Source: Devosia rhodophyticola
GTDB lineage: Bacteria > Pseudomonadota > Alphaproteobacteria > Rhizobiales > Devosiaceae
Direction: 5' to 3'
DNA: 64,000 bases
Assembly (NCBI RefSeq): GCF_028816475.1
Contig: NZ_CP118247.1
Location: 124,001-188,000, forward strand
Positions 9,666 through 18,173 of the stretch are shown one piece after another (position 1 is the first letter of the stretch; every line of letters begins with the position of its first letter). A model generated the notes under the pieces. The model ran no database searches and was not told the DNA's origin. It was given only the letters and a program-made list of their open reading frames with translations. Both the position numbers and the translations under genes were made by a program.

Positions 9666-9789
9666 ACTGATCCCCCACGCCTTCCGCACACGCTGTGTAA
9701 TTGAGTATTCTTGCTACCGGTTTTGTCATTCGCCGCAACGGAAAGCAACAGTTCACACTCGTCGCGCTCAACCATAATTCTTCATTAAA

Positions 9790-9811
9790 CGAAAAGAAAA
9801 CGCATTTTTCG
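9790..9811. promoter_or_regulatory. Candidate DeoR-family operator in divergent promoter region
   Basis: The 368-base gap between the regulator and the transketolase operon has an A/T-rich core with CGAAAA-N10-TTTTCG arms at 9790-9811 and further TTTTC runs nearby. This arrangement resembles DeoR-family half-sites (GAAA/TTTC). The rest of the gap has no convincing gene; the weak open frames there lack ribosome sites and conserved character. Confidence 0.3.
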
Positions 9812-10033
9812 CTACTTTTCAGTATTGCATGCAAACAGACCGCGCTGTAGCCTTCAGAAAAATCAGAGACGGCGACAGGCAACGCCGCGCCCATGAGGAG
9901 GCAATTGTGCAAACAAGTGTCTTGCGCCGCCCGCTGACGAACGACTTCAACAGCCGTTCGCCACGTTCAAGGCCAGCAATCTCGGGGGCGCTACGCGCCA
10001 AAGAGTCACCCCGTCATTGAACAGGAGGCAAAA

Positions 10034-10882
10034 TTGCTATCGTCCCCACCAGCTGGCCGCACACTTACCAATGACATGACATTGATCATTCGTGACAAGG
10101 CACTGTGGATCCGCCGTCGCAGCTTTCAAATGGTCTATGAGGCGCGCCTGGGGCATCCGGGCGGCGACTTTAGCGCTGCTGATATCTTGGCCACCCTCTA
10201 TTTCGGGGTACTTCGATACGATCCTACCAATCCCACCGATCCTTCCCGCGACCGTTTCGTCATGAGCAAGGGGCACTGCACCGGAGCATTCTATGCCGTT
10301 TTGGCCGCCGCCGGATATTTCCCCGAGGCAGACCTCAGCACCTATATGAAACCGCTCTCAATGCTCAACGGCCATCCCAATCGCAACTATTTGCCCGGTG
10401 TTGAGACCAATACCGGGCCCCTTGGTCACGGTCTGCCCGTTGCCACCGGCATTGCCATTGCCGGCCAGATCGACGGCACCGCGTCGCGAACCTTTGTACT
10501 CACGGGCGATGGCGAGTTGCAGGAAGGCAGCAACTGGGAGGCCGCCTTAACCGCGGCACACCGCAAACTAGAAAACCTTACGTTGATTATTGATCGAAAC
10601 CGCCTGCAACAGGGTGCCCGGACCGAGGAAACTGCTTCGCTGGATCCGCTGGACGACAAGTGGCGTGCCTTCGGTTGGCATGTCGAAGTGGTTGACGGAC
10701 ACAATTACGACGAGCTCTTCAATGTGCTCTCAGAAAGCCCCAAAGGCCGCGGCAAGCCGCTTTGCGTCATTGCCAATACCTTCAAGGGCAAAGGCGTCAG
10801 CTTCATGCACGATAATGTTGCATGGCACCATGGGGTGCCGAATGCAGAACAATTTGAACAAGCCATGGTGGAGTTGGTCTGA
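10034..10882 (+). CDS. Transketolase-like protein, N-terminal (TPP-binding) subunit
   Basis: The 282-residue protein corresponds to the pyrophosphate-binding half of transketolase. It has the SKGHC motif, NTGPLGHGLPVATGIA, and the thiamine-diphosphate motif GDGELQEGSNWEA followed by Asn in the conserved window. The start is a TTG at 10034 with AGGAGG five bases upstream; an ATG 14 codons later is less well placed. It pairs with the C-terminal subunit whose gene overlaps by one base. Split transketolases of this kind occur in dedicated sugar pathways, for example apulose-4-phosphate transketolase (AptA/AptB) of apiose catabolism, rather than in the main pentose phosphate route. Confidence 0.9.
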   Translation: MLSSPPAGRTLTNDMTLIIRDKALWIRRRSFQMVYEARLGHPGGDFSAADILATLYFGVLRYDPTNPTDPSRDRFVMSKGHCTGAFYAVLAAAGYFPEADLSTYMKPLSMLNGHPNRNYLPGVETNTGPLGHGLPVATGIAIAGQIDGTASRTFVLTGDGELQEGSNWEAALTAAHRKLENLTLIIDRNRLQQGARTEETASLDPLDDKWRAFGWHVEVVDGHNYDELFNVLSESPKGRGKPLCVIANTFKGKGVSFMHDNVAWHHGVPNAEQFEQAMVELV

Positions 10883-11838
10883 TGAGCGCTGCACCACAGC
10901 CCAACGGCGTCTATTTTGATTGCCGCGACAGCTTTGCCGCTACCATTGAAAGTCTGGCCGAGGCCGATCCACGCATTGTTACCGTAGTCAGCGACAGTGT
11001 CGGTTCTTCAAAACTTGGCGGATTCAAGACAAAATTTCCCGACCGCATGGTCAATGTCGGCATTGCCGAGCAAACCCTGGTGGCCGTGGGCGCGGGTCTG
11101 GCCAATGGCGGCAAACTGCCGTTCGTTTCCGCCGCCTCCTGTTTTCTTACCGGACGGGCGCTCGAACAAGTCAAAGCAGATATTGCCTATTCCAACGTCA
11201 ATGTGAAACTGATCGGCCAATCGAGCGGTGTCGCCTATGGCGAGCTGGGTCCGACCCATCATTCCATCGAAGATCTCGCCTGGCTGCGATTGTTCAACAA
11301 TATGAAGCTGATTGTTCCTGCGGACCCGTGGCAGACCGAGCAGGCCATTCGTGCGGCAGCTGCTTATGATGGCCCGGTATTTGTGCGGGTTAGCCGTATG
11401 CCCGTTCCAGCACTGCAGCGTCGGAATCCAGTATTTGAGATCGGTGTTGCCGAAACGCTTGTTGATGGTACGGACGCCACCATAATTGCCAATGGCACCA
11501 TGGTGCATCGCGCTGTCGCTGCGGCAACGGCGCTTGCGGCAGAAGGCATTTCTGCGCGCGTAGTCAATATGGCGACGGTCAATCCACTGGATGAAACCGC
11601 TATTGCCGCCGCCGCCGAAACCGGCGCCATTGTCACCGTCGAGGAACATTCAGTACGCGGTGGGCTCGGTGGGGCGGTTGCGGAAATTATTACTGGCACC
11701 AATCCAGTACCGATGCGTATCATGGGCTTCCCCGGTTTTGTTCCCACCGGCTCGGCGGACTGGCTGATGGACCATTTCGGACTTACCCCCGCCGGTATTT
11801 CTGATGCCGTCAAGCAGACGATTGCCCGCAAGAAATGA
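10882..11838 (+). CDS. Transketolase-like protein, C-terminal subunit
   Basis: This 318-residue protein supplies the pyrimidine-binding and C-terminal transketolase domains. Residues 10-180 hold the PYR domain, with VNVGIAEQTLVAVGAGLA carrying the conserved Glu that activates the thiamine cofactor. Residues 190-315 form the C-terminal domain. The ATG overlaps the stop of the N-terminal subunit (TGATG), so the two halves are probably made in equal amounts and act as a heteromer. Its linkage to an FGGY kinase and a TIM-barrel isomerase suggests a ketose-phosphate substrate. Confidence 0.9.
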   Translation: MSAAPQPNGVYFDCRDSFAATIESLAEADPRIVTVVSDSVGSSKLGGFKTKFPDRMVNVGIAEQTLVAVGAGLANGGKLPFVSAASCFLTGRALEQVKADIAYSNVNVKLIGQSSGVAYGELGPTHHSIEDLAWLRLFNNMKLIVPADPWQTEQAIRAAAAYDGPVFVRVSRMPVPALQRRNPVFEIGVAETLVDGTDATIIANGTMVHRAVAAATALAAEGISARVVNMATVNPLDETAIAAAAETGAIVTVEEHSVRGGLGGAVAEIITGTNPVPMRIMGFPGFVPTGSADWLMDHFGLTPAGISDAVKQTIARKK

Positions 11839-13337
11839 GTGCTTCCGAACTCATTCTGGCGATTGATCAAGGCACAACCAACACCAAGGCGTTGCTCGTT
11901 TCGCAGACCGGAAAGGTTCTTCATCAGGCCTCGGTGCCCAACCAGGTCAGCTATCCTCGACCCGGTTGGGCGGAGCAATCGGCCCTCGACCTCGTCGCGG
12001 GGGTGAAATCGGTTATCGCGACAGTGTTTGATCTGGCCGGTAGTGACCACGTTATTGCCGGTGTCGCCATTTCCAATCAGCGCGAATCGATCATTGTCTG
12101 GGACGCTAGTACTGGCGAGCCCATTGGCCCCTGCATTATCTGGCAATGCCGCCGTTCTGCTGACCGTTGCGATGCATTACGCGCCGCCGGGCATGCTGAT
12201 CTGATCGAAGACAGGACCGGTCTGGCGCTCGACCCGCTGTTCCCTGCCGCAAAAATTGCATGGCTCCTCGATTCGGTGCCCGGTGCTCGTGTTCGCGCCG
12301 AACAGGGCGAGTTGCGTGCCGGCACTGTTGATAGCTGGTTGTTGTGGACTTTGACGGATGGCGCCGTCCACGCCACCGACCACTCCAACGCTTCACGCAC
12401 CCAATTATTCAATACCGCAACGCTCGAATGGGACGCCGAACTGTGCGCGCTGTTCGACGTTCCCCAGCGCATTCTGCCGCAGGTCAAATTCTCCGACGCT
12501 CATTTTGGTGACATCGCGGCGGGGGTCACCGCCCTGCCCGCTGGTACCCCCGTTTTGGCTATGATTGGGGATTCTCATGCCGCGCTTTTCGGTCACGGTG
12601 TACGCGCTCCGGGCACCGTCAAGGCAACCTACGGCACCGGCACATCCCTGATGACGCTCACGAAGCAACGGGTCCGTTCGCGTCATGGCATGTCAAGCAC
12701 CATCGCGTGGAGCCAATCTTGCGTGGTGCATCATGCGCTAGAGGGCAATATCAGCGTTTCTGGCCAAGCCGCTTCATTCATGGCTGGCCTGCTGGGGGGC
12801 AAGGATGCGGCAGCGCTTTCGGCGCTGGCGCAAACTGTGCCGGACAGCGGTGGCGTTACCTTCGTGCCGGCGTTGGTCGGTCTTGGCGCGCCCCATTGGC
12901 GGGCTGACGCGCGCGGCGCCATAGTTGGCATGAGCTTGGGCACCAAACCGGCTCACCTCGCCCGCGCCGCGATAGAAGCGATCGCTTTCCAGGTCGCCGA
13001 CGTTCACGCGGCGATGGAACAGGATATAGGGGTTCCGCTGGGCGAATTGCGCGCTGATGGCGGCGCGTCGCGGAACGCTGAATTGATGCAGTTCCAATCC
13101 GACATTCTTGAATGTCCGGTGGTGACCGCTTCGGCACCCGAGGTCAGCGCAATCGGCGCTGCCGCCCTCGCCTATTCAGGCCTTGGCATCGCGGTGCCTG
13201 GCGTCGCTGCCGCACGCACCGTCAATCCAATCATGGATGCACAGACGCGCAACCAACATCGTCAACGCTGGCAGGCCGCCATCGCGCAAGCACTGGTTCA
13301 GCCAACGAGTAACAAAGACAACGGAGGACACTCATGA
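11835..13337 (+). CDS. FGGY-family carbohydrate kinase
   Basis: The 500-residue kinase belongs to the FGGY/ASKHA fold. The N-terminal phosphate loop is [14 protein letters not shown] (residues 7-20); [14 protein letters not shown] and [13 protein letters not shown] resemble the glycerol kinase branch; the second ATP lobe begins with [13 protein letters not shown] and contains [17 protein letters not shown]. It phosphorylates a sugar or polyol with ATP in the cytoplasm. The 4-base overlaps on both sides tie it to the transketolase and isomerase. In the apiose pathway an FGGY kinase makes apulose 4-phosphate, but glycerol-like or other ketose substrates are possible. Confidence 0.9.
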   Translation: MSASELILAIDQGTTNTKALLVSQTGKVLHQASVPNQVSYPRPGWAEQSALDLVAGVKSVIATVFDLAGSDHVIAGVAISNQRESIIVWDASTGEPIGPCIIWQCRRSADRCDALRAAGHADLIEDRTGLALDPLFPAAKIAWLLDSVPGARVRAEQGELRAGTVDSWLLWTLTDGAVHATDHSNASRTQLFNTATLEWDAELCALFDVPQRILPQVKFSDAHFGDIAAGVTALPAGTPVLAMIGDSHAALFGHGVRAPGTVKATYGTGTSLMTLTKQRVRSRHGMSSTIAWSQSCVVHHALEGNISVSGQAASFMAGLLGGKDAAALSALAQTVPDSGGVTFVPALVGLGAPHWRADARGAIVGMSLGTKPAHLARAAIEAIAFQVADVHAAMEQDIGVPLGELRADGGASRNAELMQFQSDILECPVVTASAPEVSAIGAAALAYSGLGIAVPGVAAARTVNPIMDAQTRNQHRQRWQAAIAQALVQPTSNKDNGGHS

Positions 13338-14314
13338 CCACCCAACGCTATGGTGCCGGAATCTGGCATTTTGCCACTTATGTCGACCGCTATGCCACCG
13401 ACGGATACGGCGCGCCGCGCTCGGTCATCGACGCCATCGACCTTGCCGGGCAGGTCAAGGATCTGTCGGTCGTTGATATCAATTATCCTTTTTTTGGCGG
13501 CGAGTTCTCTAATGCCGAGATCAAGACAGCACTTGATCGCAACAAGCTTGGTGTCATTGGCATCACGCCCGAAATCTATACCCGCGAATTTTCCAAGGGC
13601 GCCTTTACCAACCCCGACGCTGGTGTGCGCCGCCGCGCGCATGAACTGATTACCGAGTCCTGTGATGTGGTGCGGTTTTTCAACGCCGACTATGTGAAAC
13701 TTTGGCCCGGACAGGACGGCTGGGATTATCCGTTCCAGGTCGATCACGGCACGTTGTGGAAACATTCGCTGGATGGCGTCGGCCAACTGGCCAGCGAAAA
13801 CCCTGATCTCAAATTTGTCATTGAATACAAGCCGCGCGAACCGCGGGTTCATATGAGCTTTGATTCACTGGCACGGACCCTATTGGGTATCGAAAAGATC
13901 GGCTTGCCCAATGTCGGCATTCTGCTTGATTTTGGCCATGCGTTGTTCGGTGGCGAATCTGCGGCGGACTCCGCCCAAATGGCTATCGATTATGGTCGCC
14001 TCTTTGGCATGGACGTGAACGACAATTACCGCTCCTGGGATGACGATCTGGTCGCGGGTAGCCTGCATCCGATTGAACTATTCGAGTTCTTTCATGTGTT
14101 GCGCAAGAACAAGTGGGAAGGCGTCTGGCAACTCGACCAGTTCCCGTTCCGCGAGGACAGCGTGGCGACTGCCAACCACGCCATCGACTTTCTCAAGGCG
14201 GCTGGCAAGGGATTAGACGCACTCGATATTGACGCACTCAACGAGGCGCAGAGTCGTCACGACGCCATTGGCGCGCTCAAAATTGCCCAGAAGGCACTGT
14301 TCGGCGCCATGTAG
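13334..14314 (+). CDS. TIM-barrel sugar isomerase/epimerase
   Basis: A 326-residue protein of the xylose-isomerase-like TIM-barrel superfamily. Likely metal and catalytic residues occur at strand ends: [11 protein letters not shown] (Glu), [14 protein letters not shown] (Asp, His), [15 protein letters not shown] (Asp) and a late Trp-Gln-Leu-Asp. A GGAGG site precedes the ATG at 13334, which overlaps the kinase stop by 4 bases. In this operon it most simply converts an aldose to the ketose that the kinase phosphorylates. The exact sugar cannot be told from sequence. Confidence 0.85.
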   Translation: MTTQRYGAGIWHFATYVDRYATDGYGAPRSVIDAIDLAGQVKDLSVVDINYPFFGGEFSNAEIKTALDRNKLGVIGITPEIYTREFSKGAFTNPDAGVRRRAHELITESCDVVRFFNADYVKLWPGQDGWDYPFQVDHGTLWKHSLDGVGQLASENPDLKFVIEYKPREPRVHMSFDSLARTLLGIEKIGLPNVGILLDFGHALFGGESAADSAQMAIDYGRLFGMDVNDNYRSWDDDLVAGSLHPIELFEFFHVLRKNKWEGVWQLDQFPFREDSVATANHAIDFLKAAGKGLDALDIDALNEAQSRHDAIGALKIAQKALFGAM

Positions 14315-14353
14315 CGCCGAACAATTTTGACCATTAATCCGGAGACGATTGCC

Positions 14354-15253
14354 ATGCTACCGCGTGAAAAACGTGCACGCCTGATACTCAATACTGACGC
14401 CAAGAACGAGGCCGACGACCAGTTCACTATCGTTCATGCCTTGCTTACACCGACCTTTGATTTCCATGGCCTGATTGCGGCCCACTTTGGCGATCATCGC
14501 TCAAAGACCGCAATGCTCGCCAGTCGCGCCGAAATCGACAAATTGCTTGAATTGATGAACTTGTCTGGCCGCATCCCCGTTGCCAATGGCGCTGCAACCG
14601 CCCTGCCCGACGAGAAAACGGCTGTGCCCTCACCGGGCGCGCAAATGATAATTGATCACGCCATGGCGGACGATGATCGCCCACTCTATGTGGCGTTCCT
14701 CGGCCCGCTGACCGATATGGCGTCGGCCATTCTCATGGAACCACGTCTTAATGAACGCAACGTCATTTGCGTCTGGATCGGCGGCGGCGTTTGGCCCACC
14801 GGTGGTCGGGAATTCAACCTGATGAATGACATTGCTGCCGCCAATGTCGTCATGCGCTCCAATGTCCAGGTTTGGCAGATTCCAAGCACGGTCTATCGCA
14901 TGATGGCAGTTAGCTACGCCGAGCTGCAGGAGCGTTGCGAGGACAAGGGCGCCATCGGCAAATATCTGTTCGACCAACTCGTCGAATGGAATTTTCGGGT
15001 TCATCCGGGCCCAATTGAGCACCGTTCGCTCGGTGACACACCTGCCCTTTCAGTCATTCTCAATCCAAATGGCGGCACCCATGAATGGCGACCCGCGCCA
15101 GAGTTCACCTCCCACATGAACTATGTGCACACAGGCCAGCACCGACCGATCAAGGTCTATGACACAATCGACGTGCGCTACATCCTCGAGGATTTTTACG
15201 CCAAAATTGCCCGCTTCCACCGTGGTGTGCAAGATCTGGCCAATTTTGGCTAG
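14354..15253 (+). CDS. Nucleoside hydrolase-like protein
   Basis: The product, 299 residues from the ATG at 14354 (GGAG 9 bases upstream), has the inosine-uridine nucleoside hydrolase fold. The N-terminal calcium motif reads LNTDAKNEADDQF instead of the classical DTDPGxDDA, still offering three Asp residues; VAFLGPLTDMASAI and FNLMNDIAAANVVM match conserved family regions. Classical members split ribonucleosides, but the altered motif and the linkage to sugar genes suggest another glycoside. It closes the plus-strand operon and is followed by a terminator-like hairpin. Confidence 0.8.
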   Translation: MLPREKRARLILNTDAKNEADDQFTIVHALLTPTFDFHGLIAAHFGDHRSKTAMLASRAEIDKLLELMNLSGRIPVANGAATALPDEKTAVPSPGAQMIIDHAMADDDRPLYVAFLGPLTDMASAILMEPRLNERNVICVWIGGGVWPTGGREFNLMNDIAAANVVMRSNVQVWQIPSTVYRMMAVSYAELQERCEDKGAIGKYLFDQLVEWNFRVHPGPIEHRSLGDTPALSVILNPNGGTHEWRPAPEFTSHMNYVHTGQHRPIKVYDTIDVRYILEDFYAKIARFHRGVQDLANFG

Positions 15254-15297
15254 GCACAAGGGCGATCCGCGCCACGCCGAAAAAGGTGCAAATGATT

Positions 15298-15334
15298 AGG
15301 GCACCGTTCAGTGAACGATGCCCTTCCCATTTTT
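15298..15334 (+). terminator. Rho-independent terminator of the transketolase operon
   Basis: Arms AGGGCACCGTTCA and TGAACGATGCCCT pair over 13 positions with one mismatch around a minimal loop, followed by a T-rich stretch. The hairpin lies between converging genes and could stop transcription from both sides. Confidence 0.7.
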
Positions 15335-15364
15335 GAAATGAGCACAAAATGCGCCGTTTCCAGC

Positions 15365-16078
15365 CTAGCCCACGTCCGCCATCTGTAATTTGCCTTCGTG
15401 CACGAAACAGGTCTTATCGAACAGGTTCATATCGACTGGGTTTGGCAGGCGTACATCATTCAAGTCTGGCACGCGCTTGTTGCCGAGCTCGAATGACCGA
15501 TCAACCTGCGAAATCAACACCACGATAGACCCATGCTTTTTTGCATGAGCCCTTAATATTTCGACCTGCTCCCCTAGATCGGGGTGGCTTCGTTTCTGGT
15601 CCAGAATTTGAAGATAGTCGACCACTGCAATCACATCGTTCGCGGTATTGCCAAGGCGATCGACTATATGGCTTGCGCAGATGTCGTTGGACGTGTCGAT
15701 AATAGGCGGACTGGCCAGCTCGCCGATGTCGATCCCGAGTGCGTTGTAGTGGCTTAAGACATCGCTTTCATTGAATTCAAGGGTGAAGAAGATACCCCGT
15801 CGGCCCATCCTTGATGCCGACGCCGCAATTTCCAGCCCCAATAGGGTTTTGCCTTGGCCCGGTCGGCCGCCGAGCAAGACCACATCGCCCGCGTTCAGCG
15901 CCGCGATTATCTGATCAGATGCCCGTCCTGTGGGCATTTTTGATGCCAGATGGCTCCAACTCCTAAAACCTTCGGCAATCGCAACGCTGTCGAGCGCATC
16001 ATGCAGCGGAATATTTCGGCCTCGTGCCATGAGCCTGGCCTGGCGCTTCAGTTTGAAAATCGGGGCAGATAGTCTCAT
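15365..16078 (-). CDS. Small DnaB/RecA-like ATPase
   Basis: The 237-residue protein has an N-terminal helical part (residues 1-50: FKLKRQARLMARG, HDALDSVAIAEGFRSWSHLAS) and a RecA-type ATPase core resembling the DnaB helicase C-terminal domain. Walker A is GGRPGQGKT (about 69-77), Walker B is VIAVVDYLQIL, and an ISQVDR segment may be the sensor. It lacks the DnaB N-terminal domain and is about half the helicase length, so it is unlikely to be the replicative helicase. AGGAGG sits ideally before the ATG at 16078. It is a single-gene unit; its role is unknown, perhaps DNA-related. Confidence 0.75.
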   Translation of the reverse strand: MRLSAPIFKLKRQARLMARGRNIPLHDALDSVAIAEGFRSWSHLASKMPTGRASDQIIAALNAGDVVLLGGRPGQGKTLLGLEIAASASRMGRRGIFFTLEFNESDVLSHYNALGIDIGELASPPIIDTSNDICASHIVDRLGNTANDVIAVVDYLQILDQKRSHPDLGEQVEILRAHAKKHGSIVVLISQVDRSFELGNKRVPDLNDVRLPNPVDMNLFDKTCFVHEGKLQMADVG

Positions 16079-16335
16079 CGATACCTCCTGTTTCGAGCGG
16101 TATCCGCAGTCCCTCCTTATGCGCTCGCCGAACAGAACAGGTTCGAAGGTTTAGTCGCTCCGCATGTCAAATGCTGCCCCGTCGGAGGGGGAGGCCCGAG
16201 CAAGGCCATGAGCAAACGATATAGCGCTCGACAGAGTCGTTCAATGGCCGTTCGAAGACTTACTGCGCACCGGTTTGTCGCACAGGAAAGTTTGATAATT
16301 GACGTCCTACGCACCAAGAAGCAGGCAAGAAAAAG

Positions 16336-16360
16336 ACGTCCGGACCGACGGTTCGGACGT
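16336..16360 (-). terminator. Minus-strand terminator beyond the decayed ABC gene
   Basis: Arms ACGTCCGGACC and GGTTCGGACGT (one wobble position) flank a 3-base loop; on the minus strand the hairpin is followed at once by a CTTTTTCTT tract. It probably once ended the operon of which the ABC ATPase remnant at 16410-16918 is a relic. The surrounding 16079-16400 contains no supported gene. Confidence 0.6.
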
Positions 16361-16409
16361 ACAGTTTTACAGGGAGGAGCCCTTATTCCCTGATCTGGAA
16401 TGTCTCAAG

Positions 16410-16918
16410 TTGAGTTACGGGATGTAGGTTCGTCCATGATAAGAACGCGTGCGTCCTCAGCGAGGGCTTTGGCAATTTCGGATAATCTGCTGTTCGCCGA
16501 TCATCAGATCGCCCACCAGTGTGTCGGAATTTATCTCATGCACCAGGCGTCCGATCAGTTCTTCAGCCCGTTTGCGCTGCGCTGTTCGCTCGTTATGAAA
16601 TCCTGCCCGGTGATGTCGCGACCAAAGGAATGTTCTCTGTCACGCTCATGTTGGGACAGAGGTTAAGCTCCTGAAATACAATTTCAATACCCTTGCCCGC
16701 CCCATCGCGTATTGATAAAACTGATCACTTCATCGGCAATGATTATCGTGCCAAGTGTGGGTTTTTCAACACCAGCCAGTATTTTCATCAAAGTCGATTT
16801 GCCCGCCCCACTTTCGCAAATCAACACGTTGAGGGCACCGGTGTGAACATCAAAATCTACGTCCTGCAGCGCCAAAGTGCCCAGAAACGCCTTGGTGGTT
16901 CCCTGCTCACACGAAAAA
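16410..16918 (-). pseudogene. Decayed sugar ABC transporter ATPase (RbsA/MglA-like fragment)
   Basis: Pieces of a ribose/galactoside-type ATPase can be followed on the minus strand in changing frames: TKAFLGTLALQDVDF, then Walker A ESGAGKSTLMKILAGV, then after a frame change IEIVFQELNLCPNMSVTENI, RAEELIGRLVHEIN, and finally IGEQQII with an LIMDEPTS-like end. The 5' start and the second half of the protein are missing and at least two frameshifts and a stop interrupt it. It cannot be functional. It sits directly beyond the 3' end of tRNA-Gly, a common place for inserted DNA to decay. Confidence 0.75.
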
Positions 16919-16968
16919 CAAAAAGTCCAACGAAATAAGGGATCACAAAAAGAAAATGGCACCAGAAC

Positions 16969-17042
16969 TGGAGCGGGTAGCGGGAATCGAACCCGCATAT
17001 TCAGCTTGGAAGGCTGCTGCTCTACCACTGAGCTATACCCGC
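16969..17042 (-). tRNA. tRNA-Gly (anticodon TCC)
   Basis: The minus strand reads a complete cloverleaf: acceptor GCGGGTA pairs with TACCCGC, the D-arm is AGCTCAGTGGTAGAGC, the anticodon stem-loop CAGCCTTCCAAGCTG gives TCC, and the T-arm has GGTTCGATTCC. The CCA end is encoded (16969-16971). Confidence 0.95.
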
Positions 17043-17237
17043 CCATAATCGCCGAGGGCGATGGACAAAAGTCCTTGCGTTGATTCAAATTCATCAACGC
17101 CTCGCCTTCTAAAGGCTAAGTGATGGTCAGGCAAGTGAGTATTGTCGCTTGCGCAGCACGCAATCGAATTTTTGCCGCGACGGAAGTCTGTAGCTGAAAT
17201 CTGCGTTTACGAGCTCTGAGCGGTCGCAGCCGCTCAA

Positions 17238-18008
17238 TTAAAACACCAGTCCTCCTCCAGCCGCGTCGATGCGCGCGCCAGACAGATATGCCATTTCTTC
17301 GTCGAGAAGTCGGACGATTGGCGCGGAAATCTCGTCGACTGATGCGAGACGACCAACGGCAATTGTTCGCTCGACTGCCGCGAGCCTGGCTGGATCGTTT
17401 ATTATTGGGCTTGTCATGTCCGTCACGGTTGCCCCGGGTCTGACACTAAAAACGCGAATGCCAAGGGGTGCGAGTTCTTTGGCTGCGCCGATGGTGAAGC
17501 CATCAACTGCGGCCTTGCTGGCGGCATAAGGGGTGACTTTGCTACGCCCGCCGATGGTTGCAGCCATAGACGAAATATTGACGATGGCACCACCGACACC
17601 GCCTCGAGGAACTGCCATTTGGCGAACAGCTTCGCGACAGCAAAGCATTAGCCCCACGACATTGACCTGGAACATCCTGCTCAATGCCTCGGCTTCGAAT
17701 CCCTCGACCGTCATTTGATTACCGCCAATACCGGCACTATTGACTAGGCCCACCAACGTTCCGAAGGACTTTATCCGAGCAAAGGCATCGACGACGGCAT
17801 TTTCATCGGCAATATCGGCCTGCAAGGCAATTGCCTTGACACCCGCCTCCTTCAGCTCCGCCAAGAGCGTGTCACACGCCTGTTTATCGGCGCGGTAAAC
17901 AATGGCCACGTTCTGACCATTGCGGGCGAGGCGTCGGCAAACTTGCGCGCCAATTCCGCGCGATCCACCGATCACGGCTACAAGTTTCTCGTTGGTTGCA
18001 TTGTTCAT
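17238..18008 (-). CDS. SDR-family NAD(P)-dependent oxidoreductase
   Basis: The classical short-chain dehydrogenase has 256 residues from the ATG at 18008. It shows the cofactor motif GGSRGIGAQV, the NSAG segment (as VNSAGIG), catalytic Ser in IVNISSMAA and the Tyr-x3-Lys pair in TPYAASKAA. C-terminal DEEMAYLSGARIDAAGG is typical of the FabG-like branch. A GAGA site precedes this start; the frame is open to 18101 but without a better site. It is divergent from the PQQ-type dehydrogenase. The substrate is unknown. Confidence 0.85.
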   Translation of the reverse strand: MNNATNEKLVAVIGGSRGIGAQVCRRLARNGQNVAIVYRADKQACDTLLAELKEAGVKAIALQADIADENAVVDAFARIKSFGTLVGLVNSAGIGGNQMTVEGFEAEALSRMFQVNVVGLMLCCREAVRQMAVPRGGVGGAIVNISSMAATIGGRSKVTPYAASKAAVDGFTIGAAKELAPLGIRVFSVRPGATVTDMTSPIINDPARLAAVERTIAVGRLASVDEISAPIVRLLDEEMAYLSGARIDAAGGGLVF

Positions 18009-18173
18009 GTGTTTCTCTCGATTTGGCTCGACCGACCGCGCTATGGAACTTTCGGTTTGAAAATTCGGTATATGATGTTGGAAACTGAACCGTTTGCGCA
18101 ATGTATGGTGTTCGTGTCTGGTTTATTCCGTTAACTCTTGTTCAGCTCCAATTTTCCAGTTGAGAATATCGTT

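Noticed and set aside
9829..10020. 63-codon plus-strand frame in the divergent promoter region
   Set aside because: It has no ribosome site, an Arg-rich random-looking product and overlaps the presumed regulatory region.
16684..17097. Minus-strand frame of 137 codons spanning tRNA-Gly
   Set aside because: Its first part is simply tRNA sequence read as protein; only the ABC ATPase remnant within it has meaning.
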